From Schleiferiaceae bacterium (lineage in GTDB: Bacteria; Bacteroidota; Bacteroidia; Flavobacteriales; Schleiferiaceae): a stretch of 64,000 bases of DNA. The stretch spans positions 186,001-250,000 of the forward strand of contig JAGYIN010000001.1 in the NCBI GenBank assembly GCA_018402665.1. The letters run 5' to 3'. Position numbers and translations under genes: made by a program. Position 1 is the stretch's first letter, and the number at the start of each line of letters is the position of its first letter. Below the pieces are notes generated by a model. It searched no databases. It was not told where the DNA came from and was given only the letters and a program-made list of their open reading frames with translations. Shown piece by piece: positions 47,345 to 55,557 of the stretch.

Positions 47345-49657
47345 TTAAAAGGAGAAACTGCAGCTAATCGTAGGCATTATTGGCAATTGATTCACACGCT
47401 CTGCCTCGACCCGGTCATAATAAAAGATGTTTTCTCTATTATACATGTTCGTAGCGCCAACAGCAGCCTCCATAGGACCGTATTTCCAATCTCCGGTATA
47501 TTTCAAACTCGCGTCTAATCTGTGATAGGTGGGCAATCGATTACTGTTTAGCGCGCCATAGAGGACAGAAGGATCACCGTTAGCCGTAGTATAATCAAAG
47601 TTAATGTCAGGATTCCCTAATGGATCTAAGAAATCTATACCTGGATAATACCCTTGAGTTGGCGTAAATGGGAAACCGGTTCCTAAATTCCAGCGCACAC
47701 TGATGTACCACTGTTCTTTTTGGCCCAATTTCGCATTTCCAACGAGGTTCAAATTATGTCGGCGGTCAAAATTTGGCGCATATACCTGAATACCATCATC
47801 GCGTCGCACCTTGCTCCAAGCATAAACACCCCAGAAATAATAGCGTCCCTTTTCATATTTCAAGACGGCATCATAACCATACGCCCAGCCGTGTTCTACG
47901 ATAAAGTCCTTTCTTAAAATCTCCGGGCGATCGCTGTACGCAGGAACATCGTCATAGAGCTTGTTGCGATTGATATTCGTGATTTGAGAAAAATCCTTGA
48001 GGTAGGATTCTAAATTAATGTCCCAATGATCGCCTAAGTCGTATTCAAATCCACCGACCACGTGCGTCGCTTTCTGCAACTTCGAGGTAATAGGGTTTTC
48101 CCTGAAGTTTTCTGGAAGATCCGTGGCACCGGATAGGAATCCATAAAAGAGATTCACGACATCACGATCGGAATTAGCTGCTACAAGATTTTGACTGTAC
48201 AAACCACCAGATGCTTTAAATCTAAAGTCCTCTGTGATGCTGTATTTCACACCAAGCCTAGGCTCGATACTTAATTCAGACAATGAACCGTAGTAATGCA
48301 AGCGCAGTCCCGGCTCTACAATGAGCAGTGTTCCTACGTGACGGTAGTTAAAGTAACCGCCCAATTCTGTAGTACTTTCCTGCTGATTTAGGTTGAGACC
48401 TAAGCTGTTTGTGAAATTAAAATCTGTAGTGTACCCGATTAAATCAATACCATATTTCGCTTCATCCGCCTTGCCGATAAAGTAGGTAAAGTCCAACCCG
48501 CCATTGAAGCCATTGATGGTAGAATTCCGCGGTTGATCTGGATTCTCCGTACTCTCTATGTAATATTGGCTTTGCGCAAAATCCCCTTGAATTAGGGTCG
48601 CAGAGGCTGGAGGTATCACTGTGAAATTTGCCCCATAACCCCAACTGTTCCATTGTATTCCCTTCGCCGAATCGAGGAGCACTGCATCCGAAAAATTAAA
48701 AGCCTTCGCACTAAGCTTTGATCCGTTATCCGTTTGCGTGGTGAACTTACCATACAAATCGTTGAAGGTAAAGGGTAAACCGCCGAAACGCGTTTCTACG
48801 TATGGATAGAAAATAGGAGCTGCTTGGCGTAAATAGCTCGTTTTACCCGAGAGGAAAATACTGTTATTTGATAAGCCGTTTTTACCTTTTGGTCCAATCG
48901 GCGCCTCCACTAACAGCTTACTCATGTACGTTGAAGAGTACAGCTTTCCACTAAGGTCTTTTCTATTTCCGTCCTTCGTTTTAATATCCATGACAGAAGA
49001 GTTCCGAGAACCGTATTCTGCCCCAAAACCGGCAGTATATACTTTTGCGCTCTGCAAGATGTCCGTATCAAAAACAGAGAAAAAACCGATACTATGAAAG
49101 GGATTGTAAACGATCATACCGTCCAGTAGGACGAGGTTCTGGATAGGGGCTCCACCACGAATGTATAATTGGCCACCTTGATCCCCCGTCGTTACAACGC
49201 CTGGTAAAACTGAAATCGCCTTCATCAAATCCGGATCTCCCCCTGCGGAGAAGGTTTCAATCGACTTAGGATTCAAGGTAACCACTGCAGTATTTACCTT
49301 CACTTTTTTCTCAGCACGCTCAATATTCAAATCGACCGTATTTAACATTTGTGTTGACTCTGTGAGGTAAACCTTTATAGTTGTCGGTTTATTCCCATAA
49401 ATGCGTGCCTCTACTGTGGTAGATTCAAACCCCAAAAAACTTACTGTGATGTTTTGAAGCCCAACGGGAACTTTATTTACCTGAAAGTAACCGTCAAAAT
49501 TAGTTGTTGCACCAACATTCGCGCCTTCAACGACAATGTTCGCGTAAGGGACCGGCTCTACACCGCCCTCAACATAGACAAAGCCTCGTAGCATTTGTCC
49601 TTGGGCAAATAGGCCGCATTGAATCAATAAAAAGAGGACGGTAATTCTAGCTTTCAT
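47345..49657 (-). CDS. TonB-dependent receptor with carboxypeptidase-like N-terminal domain
   Basis: 770 aa. Signal peptide MKARITVLFLLIQCGLFAQ. Residues ~22-105 are a CarboxypepD_reg-like beta domain (GFVYVEGGVEPVPYANIVVEG, GATTNFDGYFQVNKVPVG). Residues ~115-225 are the plug (DLMKAISVLPGVVTTGDQGGQLYIRGGAP, abridged). A 22-strand-type barrel fills the rest, ending in LPIMPTISCSFSF with the terminal Phe. It lacks a SusD neighbour, so it is not a classic polysaccharide pair. Ligand unknown. A promoter with -33 and -7 elements lies at its start. Confidence 0.93.
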   Translation of the reverse strand: MKARITVLFLLIQCGLFAQGQMLRGFVYVEGGVEPVPYANIVVEGANVGATTNFDGYFQVNKVPVGLQNITVSFLGFESTTVEARIYGNKPTTIKVYLTESTQMLNTVDLNIERAEKKVKVNTAVVTLNPKSIETFSAGGDPDLMKAISVLPGVVTTGDQGGQLYIRGGAPIQNLVLLDGMIVYNPFHSIGFFSVFDTDILQSAKVYTAGFGAEYGSRNSSVMDIKTKDGNRKDLSGKLYSSTYMSKLLVEAPIGPKGKNGLSNNSIFLSGKTSYLRQAAPIFYPYVETRFGGLPFTFNDLYGKFTTQTDNGSKLSAKAFNFSDAVLLDSAKGIQWNSWGYGANFTVIPPASATLIQGDFAQSQYYIESTENPDQPRNSTINGFNGGLDFTYFIGKADEAKYGIDLIGYTTDFNFTNSLGLNLNQQESTTELGGYFNYRHVGTLLIVEPGLRLHYYGSLSELSIEPRLGVKYSITEDFRFKASGGLYSQNLVAANSDRDVVNLFYGFLSGATDLPENFRENPITSKLQKATHVVGGFEYDLGDHWDINLESYLKDFSQITNINRNKLYDDVPAYSDRPEILRKDFIVEHGWAYGYDAVLKYEKGRYYFWGVYAWSKVRRDDGIQVYAPNFDRRHNLNLVGNAKLGQKEQWYISVRWNLGTGFPFTPTQGYYPGIDFLDPLGNPDINFDYTTANGDPSVLYGALNSNRLPTYHRLDASLKYTGDWKYGPMEAAVGATNMYNRENIFYYDRVEAERVNQLPIMPTISCSFSF

Positions 49658-49673
49658 AGTGGGGTTCTTGCTG

Positions 49674-49706
49674 CAAAAATAAGGCCTAAAGCGTGCACCG
49701 AATCAA
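49674..49706 (-). promoter_or_regulatory. promoter of the TonB-dependent receptor gene
   Basis: Minus-strand TATTTTTG (49674-49681) preceded by TTG with a 22-base spacer (49704-49706). The -33 part falls inside the last codons of holA. Predicted leader about 10 nt. Confidence 0.55.
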
Positions 49707-50699
49707 CCATTCCCGCAAATGCTCATACTCCCCTGAAGAAGAACGGATTACCCCCTTGCACTTACGGTCAAATACCAATAATTCCTCGAGCATATTGTGC
49801 GCGTGGGCCACAGAATAATGCCGGGCAGCGGTAGAAAACTGTTTCAAAAAATAAGGATGAACCTTTAAGGCTGTGGCAATCTGTTTTTCGTTTTGGCCTT
49901 TGAGGCTATGGTATTGAATGAGGTTGTTGACGAAATTGAACAAAATCCCCGTAATCATTTGCACAGGGTGCTCCTTCGGATTTTTACTAAAAAAATGAAC
50001 GATCTTAAACGCCTTTGCAACATCCCTTGTAGCAATGGCAGCAACCAATTCGAAATTATTATAGTCTTTGGAAATACCTATGTGACGCTCAACATGGGCA
50101 GCAGTTAAATTTCGCTCCGCGCCCATGGCGACATCGAGCTTATTCACTTCGTTGTGTAGTCGACTTAAATCGGTGCCGACCTGCTCAGCCATGGCAGCTA
50201 TTATTGCGGGGTTCGCGGTAAATCCTTTTGCGGTCAATCGCTTTTCTAACCAAGGAATCACCTGGTAATCACGCAAAGGATCCGACTCCAGAAAAACCGT
50301 CTTCGCCTTGATGGCTTTACCGGCTTTTGAGCGTTTGTCCAATTTCTTATGCATGTGACCAAAGGCCAACACGGTGGTTGGCTGAGGCTGGTCGAGGTAG
50401 GCAGTTAACAGTTCCCAATCGGACGCCTTTAAATGTTGCGCCTCCTTAACGACCACCACCAAATGATCACTCATCATTGGAAAACGCTTCGCTTCCTCCA
50501 AAATTTGCAACATGTTGGTATCCTTACCGTAAAGTACGCTTTGATTAAAGCTCCGCTCCGCCTCATCTAAGACTTCCTTTTCTATCACCTCAAGCAATTG
50601 TTGGGCGTAAAAGGACTCCTCACCGGAGAAAAAGTAGACCGGAGCCAATTTCTTCGTACGCAGATCTTTGACTATACTTTCGTAACTATACGTTGCCAT
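49686..50699 (-). CDS. holA: DNA polymerase III subunit delta
   Basis: 337 aa. Clamp-loader delta fold: PVYFFSGEESFYAQQLLEVIE (~19-39), FPMMSDHLVVVVKEAQHL (~73-90), then an AAA+-like lid and the C-terminal collar with EHPVQMITGILFNFVNNLIQ. Delta opens the sliding clamp as part of the loader whose ATPase is DnaX (encoded at 5083 here). Its ATG overlaps the rlmH stop by one base (TAATG), so the two are coupled. Confidence 0.93.
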   Translation of the reverse strand: MATYSYESIVKDLRTKKLAPVYFFSGEESFYAQQLLEVIEKEVLDEAERSFNQSVLYGKDTNMLQILEEAKRFPMMSDHLVVVVKEAQHLKASDWELLTAYLDQPQPTTVLAFGHMHKKLDKRSKAGKAIKAKTVFLESDPLRDYQVIPWLEKRLTAKGFTANPAIIAAMAEQVGTDLSRLHNEVNKLDVAMGAERNLTAAHVERHIGISKDYNNFELVAAIATRDVAKAFKIVHFFSKNPKEHPVQMITGILFNFVNNLIQYHSLKGQNEKQIATALKVHPYFLKQFSTAARHYSVAHAHNMLEELLVFDRKCKGVIRSSSGEYEHLREWLIRCTL

Positions 50700-51172
50700 T
50701 AATCGTTGTGGTAAGGTTCATTGTTCAGAATCGTAAATGCCCGGTAGAGCTGCTCTAAAAATACAATACGAATCAGTTGATGTGAAGTCGTCATTTCGCT
50801 CATACTTAGCATACCGTTGGCTTTTTCATACATGCCTGGAGAAAATCCGAACGCCCCGCCCACGACGAAAACTAATCGCTTAGGACCAGCGTTCATCCAT
50901 TTTTGCAGTTGTTGCGCGAAACCCCTTGAGTTGTGTCGTTTGCCTTTTTCGTCAAGCAACACAATCCAATCCCCAGGTTGAAAATGCTTTTGAAAGGCTT
51001 CATATTCTAATTCCTTGAGCGCCTCGGCAGGCCGTTTACCGCCCCCTTTGACATCGGGGACCACTACTGTTTCATATGGCAGGTAATGCTTTAACCGACC
51101 TTCAAACTGCGCCATCCCCTCTGAGAGATAGCGTTCAGAAGTTTTACCAATAACAAGAAATACAATCTTCAT
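50699..51172 (-). CDS. rlmH: 23S rRNA (pseudouridine1915-N3)-methyltransferase
   Basis: 157 aa from the ATG at 51172 (MKIVFLVIGKTSERYLSEGM). SPOUT fold with IVLLDEKGKRHNSRGFAQ (~71-88), SAM knot FVVGGAFGFSPGMYEKAN (~103-120), and the C-terminal LSMSEMTTSHQLIRIVFLEQLYRA...YHND that closes RlmH proteins. It methylates pseudouridine 1915 in helix 69. A longer in-frame extension back to 51517 crosses the divergent nadC and is not credible. Coupled to holA. Confidence 0.96.
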   Translation of the reverse strand: MKIVFLVIGKTSERYLSEGMAQFEGRLKHYLPYETVVVPDVKGGGKRPAEALKELEYEAFQKHFQPGDWIVLLDEKGKRHNSRGFAQQLQKWMNAGPKRLVFVVGGAFGFSPGMYEKANGMLSMSEMTTSHQLIRIVFLEQLYRAFTILNNEPYHND

Positions 51173-51227
51173 GAGCCATACAAAGATGCTAACTTGCAAT
51201 GAGAAGCACACTTTTAAATGCGATTTT

Positions 51228-52088
51228 ATGCCCCACGCTTCCTGGACACCTGATTTTGACTCATTAAAGGCCCAATTTGACTTTGCCATTGCAGAAGATA
51301 TCGGCGATGGAGACCACAGTGCCCTTTCCAGTATTCCCCATGAACATCGGGGTAAAGCGCAGCTTATTATTAAGGAAGATGGCATTTTTGCTGGCGGAGC
51401 TTTAGCAGCATATTTATTCAAATACATAGATCCCACAGCTACAGTACAACATTTCATTGAAGACGGTGCACTTGTAGAGAAAGGTACCGTGGCCTTGATC
51501 GTTGAAGGGAATACCATCCAACTGCTGCAGAGTGAACGGCTCGTCTTAAATTACCTCCAACGACTTTCAGGCATTGCTACCCGCACCTATTCCTACGCTC
51601 ATAAAATTGAACATACGCCATGTACAGTTTTAGATACCCGAAAAACCACACCAGGCCTCCGGGTTTTGGAGAAATGGGCCGTTGCCTTAGGGGGTGGAGG
51701 GAATCACAGAATGGGACTTTACGACATGGTTATGCTTAAGGACAATCACATCGATTTTGCCGGAGGAATTCCTGAAGCCGTCGCACGAACAAAGGCGTAT
51801 TTAGCAAAAAATAACCGTGTCTTGGCGATAGAAGTGGAAACTCGAAACTTAACGGAAGTTAAAGCTGCCCTAGAAGCTAGTGTGGACCGTATAATGCTCG
51901 ACAACTTTAGTATCTCTGAGACGAAGGAAGCCGTTGCATTCATTGCCGGACGAACGGAAGTTGAAAGCAGTGGCGGTATAACTCACCATACCTTAGTACC
52001 TTACGCCGAATGCGGCGTGGATTTTATCAGCGTGGGTGCGCTCACACACCACATTAAGGGATTAGATATGAGTTTAAAAGCACTGTAG
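51228..52088 (+). CDS. nadC: nicotinate-nucleotide pyrophosphorylase (quinolinate phosphoribosyltransferase)
   Basis: 286 aa from the ATG at 51228 (MPHASWTPDFDSLKAQF); an ATG at 51171 is possible but overlaps the divergent rlmH start. Conserved motifs: AIAEDIGDGDHSA, LVLNYLQRLSGIATRT, DTRKTTPGLRVLEKWAVALGGG (abridged; Arg/Lys PRPP site), HRMGLYDMVMLKDNH, IEVETRNLTE, DRIMLDNFS, and SSGGIT. It makes nicotinate mononucleotide from quinolinate and PRPP. The yihY gene begins on the base after its stop. Confidence 0.96.
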   Translation: MPHASWTPDFDSLKAQFDFAIAEDIGDGDHSALSSIPHEHRGKAQLIIKEDGIFAGGALAAYLFKYIDPTATVQHFIEDGALVEKGTVALIVEGNTIQLLQSERLVLNYLQRLSGIATRTYSYAHKIEHTPCTVLDTRKTTPGLRVLEKWAVALGGGGNHRMGLYDMVMLKDNHIDFAGGIPEAVARTKAYLAKNNRVLAIEVETRNLTEVKAALEASVDRIMLDNFSISETKEAVAFIAGRTEVESSGGITHHTLVPYAECGVDFISVGALTHHIKGLDMSLKAL

Positions 52089-52994
52089 ATGAAACTCTTA
52101 ACCACCATAGAACGCTACCTCAGCAAAGTTAGGCCTTCATTTTTTGATGGACTCTCAATGTGGGATATTCTAAGCTTTTTCGTTCGCGGCATTTATCAAG
52201 GCGCTATTACCTCTCGAGCTGGCTCCGTAAGTTTCAGTTTTTTCTTAGCACTGTTTCCTGGTATTATTTTCATTTTCACACTCATCGCCTACTTACCACT
52301 CGATGTTTTTCAGGAAGAACTCTTCGGGGTTCTAGAGGATGTCTTACCCGCAAGCACGCATGAAATGGCTTTCGACGCGATCGAAGATGTGCTCACTATT
52401 AAGCGTGGTGGGCTCTTATCCGTAACCTTCATCGCAGCACTCATTTTCGCAACGAACGGTACATTAAGTCTTATTTCAAACTTGGGGATTAGCTACCATA
52501 ACATCAACGTTAAAAATTTCTGGTCGCAATACTTTTCCGCATTTGTACTCACCATTGGCCTAACGGTCCTGATCATCATTGCGATTGTCGCATTAATTTT
52601 CACCCAAGGGTTCACGGCTTGGCTTGTTGATTTAGGCTACCTCGCAGAATATGCATCCTTTGTGATTTACTGGGGCAGACTACTTGTTTTACTCCTGACC
52701 ATTCTCTTAGCCATCTCTTTAGTGTATAATTACGGACCTGTGCGTTCGAGAAACTGGCGCTTTATTTCAGCGGGGAGTTTATTGGCCACCTTCTTAATTA
52801 TCATTTCCTCACAAGGATTCAGCTTCTATGTAGAACACTTTTCTACGTACAATAAATTCTATGGATCTATTGGCACACTCTTAATCATGCTCCTTTGGAT
52901 CTATGTTAATGCCTTCGGTCTGATCATCGGGTTTGAGCTCAATGCAAGCATTTCTGGCGCGCAGCAGCAAAGAGAACAGAATGCTGTAGAATAA
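52089..52994 (+). CDS. YihY/BrkB-family inner-membrane protein
   Basis: 301 aa with about six membrane helices. The YihY pattern is clear: GAITSRAGSVSFSFFLALFPGIIFIFTLI (abridged), a polar DVLPASTHEMAFDAIEDVL stretch, then NGTLSLISNLGISYH, a central GPVRSRNWRFISAGSLLATFLII, and the end LLWIYVNAFGLIIGFELNASI. Family function is unsettled (once called ribonuclease BN by mistake). It directly follows nadC with no gap and ends at the shared terminator at 52997. Confidence 0.93.
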   Translation: MKLLTTIERYLSKVRPSFFDGLSMWDILSFFVRGIYQGAITSRAGSVSFSFFLALFPGIIFIFTLIAYLPLDVFQEELFGVLEDVLPASTHEMAFDAIEDVLTIKRGGLLSVTFIAALIFATNGTLSLISNLGISYHNINVKNFWSQYFSAFVLTIGLTVLIIIAIVALIFTQGFTAWLVDLGYLAEYASFVIYWGRLLVLLLTILLAISLVYNYGPVRSRNWRFISAGSLLATFLIIISSQGFSFYVEHFSTYNKFYGSIGTLLIMLLWIYVNAFGLIIGFELNASISGAQQQREQNAVE

Positions 52995-52996
52995 AA

Positions 52997-53024
52997 AAAG
53001 CCCCGAGAATGCTCTCGAGGCTTT
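52997..53024. terminator. terminator between yihY and the convergent LamG gene
   Basis: AAAGCCCCGAGA and TCTCGAGGCTTT pair (one mismatch on the plus strand, wobble on the minus) around ATGC. Seven T follow on the minus strand, so it mainly ends the 53048 gene; on the plus strand the tail is short. Confidence 0.8.
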
Positions 53025-53047
53025 AGAATATAATCCGTTCTAAGCGT

Positions 53048-54322
53048 TTAACGCATTAAACTGAACTGCTGGTATTTTATAAACTCTACACCATCTACAT
53101 CACGGTACATGATCTGAGCAATGTAGACTCCCTCGTAACAAGATTTGTCATTGAATGTACCGTTCCAACCGGTATTAATGTCTTTACTGTGGAACAGGAT
53201 GTTTCCATCTCTATTGTAAATCTGCATTTCGAAATACGTGATTGCATTTGCTTTTACCAGATACACATCGTTTTTCGTATCACCATTTGGCGTGAATGCA
53301 CTGGGCGCAAAAACTGCAGCCACATCCCTCGGATCGCGTAAAGTATCACATTCCGCTAAGGCAATGTACACGGTATCCGTACAGTAATACTTGCAATAAC
53401 CCGCTTCTACGACCACAGTATCGTTGCGCGTAAATGTTTTTTGGTAAACACTACCGCTCTGCGTATTGCCTGAAGTATTTGTCCAGCTGTATGCAAAATT
53501 AAATGTCATTGCGGGTCCGCCCATAATGTTCACCGAAGGCGTAGCACTTCCGTTCGGCGCAACAATACCTGCTGCACAGTCTTCCCATCCATCTGCATCA
53601 GTTAACTCATTGAAATCAAAGTTCACAGCGAGCGTTGAAAACGAAGCGGGGTTAAGATGCGTACTCATATAGGTTTGAATGTCCCCTGAAGAACGTTCCT
53701 CATTCCAAATTCTAAATTCATCGATCTCGCCATTGAGATAGGTCGGACTACCTGTGGTAGGACTTATTCCATATCCTAACGTGATGGCATCAGTGTGGGA
53801 AATGTCCCCACCTACGCCAAAGTTTTTCGAAGTTTCAAATCCACCGTCGATGTATAGGGTTGCAGTGGTTGTACCGCGGTTCCAAGTCACTGCGATGTGG
53901 TGCCAAGCGCCATCATCAATAGAAGTGATGTTACCAAACACAAAATCAAAAGCAGCAGCGTTATCTCGAGCAGCAAAACCTACCGTTCCATTGCCGTTTT
54001 TAAAGATCGCCCATCCCTGTCCAGTGGCGTTGCGATAGACAGCAAGGTATTCCGTGTTGGTGGTATTGTTTGTCAATACCCAGAATTCAACTGTAAAACT
54101 GTTCGTCCCGATGTTGAACGCAGCATTATTCGGGATTTCTAAATAATCAGTGGCACCGTCAAACTGTAACGAGTTGTTGGCTGTGGTGCTGCGCGAAGCA
54201 ACTACTTCCACTACTTCATCAGGACAAACAAGAAAATCGTCTTGATCGACAGAGACGGTCATCACCTGAGCAAAAAGTGCTGGTGAGACAAATGCGAATA
54301 AAAGGAGAAGACTGTTCTTCAT
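53048..54322 (-). CDS. secreted LamG-domain protein with gliding/type IX secretion C-terminal domain
   Basis: 424 aa from the ATG at 54322 (MKNSLLLLFAFVSPALFAQ, a signal peptide); codons back to 54382 lie in the preceding gene. Residues ~50-220 are a concanavalin-like LamG domain: NSLQFDGATDYLEIPN, FTVEFWVLT, WHHIAVTWNRGTTTATLYIDG (abridged) and GEIDEFRIW. The last ~85 residues are the gliding-motility-associated (type B) sorting domain: FAPSAFTPNGDTKNDVYLVK, then MQIYNRDGNILF and GWNGTFNDKSCYEGVYI. It should be exported across the outer membrane by the type IX system. Ligand unknown. Confidence 0.92.
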   Translation of the reverse strand: MKNSLLLLFAFVSPALFAQVMTVSVDQDDFLVCPDEVVEVVASRSTTANNSLQFDGATDYLEIPNNAAFNIGTNSFTVEFWVLTNNTTNTEYLAVYRNATGQGWAIFKNGNGTVGFAARDNAAAFDFVFGNITSIDDGAWHHIAVTWNRGTTTATLYIDGGFETSKNFGVGGDISHTDAITLGYGISPTTGSPTYLNGEIDEFRIWNEERSSGDIQTYMSTHLNPASFSTLAVNFDFNELTDADGWEDCAAGIVAPNGSATPSVNIMGGPAMTFNFAYSWTNTSGNTQSGSVYQKTFTRNDTVVVEAGYCKYYCTDTVYIALAECDTLRDPRDVAAVFAPSAFTPNGDTKNDVYLVKANAITYFEMQIYNRDGNILFHSKDINTGWNGTFNDKSCYEGVYIAQIMYRDVDGVEFIKYQQFSLMR

Positions 54323-54340
54323 GTATAACTGCTTGAGTTC

Positions 54341-54348
54341 CAAAAATA
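54341..54348 (-). promoter_or_regulatory. -7 promoter box (TATTTTTG) of the LamG gene
   Basis: Perfect TAnnTTTG box 18 bases before the ATG at 54322, in the short gap after the decarboxylase-like gene, so the LamG gene probably has its own promoter. Confidence 0.5.
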
Positions 54349-54351
54349 AGA

Positions 54352-55557
54352 TTAAAAACCAATTGTTTGGCGTTCTGCCCACTTAACTATGGAATTTCCG
54401 TCCCAAGCCCAATAGGATGGTACCGTCCGAGAGCAATGTCTCGACCAAAGTGCATAGGTATTCGCTCCGGTTTCATCGATAACCAAGTAATCGCTTTCTT
54501 GTAAATCTCCTGGAAGATTTTTCTTGTGCGCCAGGTAATCGCCCGCGAAGCACAACGGTCCTGCAATGTCAAAAGGACGCTGTTGCCCCCCTCGCCATTC
54601 ACCACGTGAAGAGATTACAGCGAGTGGAAAAGGACGCGCTGTTGTGTAGGCATCACGCATAAAAAAATCGGCCCCTAAATGCACGAAGATGCGATCAGGA
54701 TGAATGACGTATTCAATAGCAGTTAGTGCAAATCCCGCCGAAGCATGTACCCATTGACCAAATTCCGTGACCAATTTAAACGACGTTCCCCTAAAAACCT
54801 CCTGGACCATTGCTCCATAGCTGGCCATTTTTGTTTGGCCCTCAAGGGGCTCAGAGGGCAATCCGCCTCCTATGTCGAGGGTATGAATTTTTCCCGGAGC
54901 AAGAGCGTTTATTGCCAAAGCCACATCACGCAACCCGACAAGTGCCTCCTTTTGAGCCTCTAAATTTTGCATCTGCGAACCACTGTGGATGTGCAATGCG
55001 CCCACAGGATATGCTAAGGCCGCCCGAATGAGTTCTGACTGGTTCGATATGGGTACTCCGAATTTACTTTCGTTTTTGCTGACGTCAAACATATCCGGCG
55101 AGCCCGCATGTACTTGTGGATTGATTCGTATGCCCAAAACGCAAGTGGCATCAGCAGGAAAACGCTCCAATTCATCCAAGGTATTTACGTTAACCAGCAT
55201 GCCGCGTTCGTAGGCGACTTCCGCAATTTCTAGACGTGTTTTTACGGGAGAATCGAAAACAATTTGATCCACACAACACCCCGCAGTTTTTGCCCGTCTA
55301 ACTTCTTCAATGGACGCCGCCTCTAAACCATAACCCCAACCAACGAGGGTACGTAACAAAGAAATTTGTGGGTTCGTTTTGATGGCAATGCTGTGTTGCA
55401 TTCCAGGCATGGCTGCTGTTAAATGCGCCAATCGGGCTTTCAACCGTGGGAGGTGTGCAACAATGGCCGCTGTATCCTCAACTCCCAGTTGAGGGAGGAG
55501 CGACAGCACGGCCTTATCTATGGAAGCATTATTCTCCACCAAACATTTCTTGAGCAA
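54352..55557 (-). CDS. PLP-dependent decarboxylase-like protein (fold type III, ornithine/DAP decarboxylase family)
   Basis: 401 aa if it starts at TTG 55557; a GTG at 55539 is an equally good start. TIM-barrel PLP site: Lys60 in SIAIKTNP, HIHSGS (189-194), and glycine loop LDIGGGLPS (227-235). The C-terminal domain has GPLCFAGDYL (333-342) with the catalytic Cys336 and a Tyr at ~368. The usual EPGR phosphate-binding motif reads EFGQ (265-268), so the Arg is replaced. This divergence argues against LysA or a standard ornithine decarboxylase. The 5' end overlaps the fold type I PLP gene by up to 29 bases, so they are coupled. Reaction unknown; amino-acid decarboxylation is the family expectation. 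Confidence 0.82.
   Translation of the reverse strand: MLKKCLVENNASIDKAVLSLLPQLGVEDTAAIVAHLPRLKARLAHLTAAMPGMQHSIAIKTNPQISLLRTLVGWGYGLEAASIEEVRRAKTAGCCVDQIVFDSPVKTRLEIAEVAYERGMLVNVNTLDELERFPADATCVLGIRINPQVHAGSPDMFDVSKNESKFGVPISNQSELIRAALAYPVGALHIHSGSQMQNLEAQKEALVGLRDVALAINALAPGKIHTLDIGGGLPSEPLEGQTKMASYGAMVQEVFRGTSFKLVTEFGQWVHASAGFALTAIEYVIHPDRIFVHLGADFFMRDAYTTARPFPLAVISSRGEWRGGQQRPFDIAGPLCFAGDYLAHKKNLPGDLQESDYLVIDETGANTYALWSRHCSRTVPSYWAWDGNSIVKWAERQTIGF

Noticed and set aside
50699-51517. 272-codon version of the RlmH frame
   Set aside because: The first 115 codons lie opposite nadC and have no RlmH similarity; RlmH is normally ~157 residues and starts at 51172.
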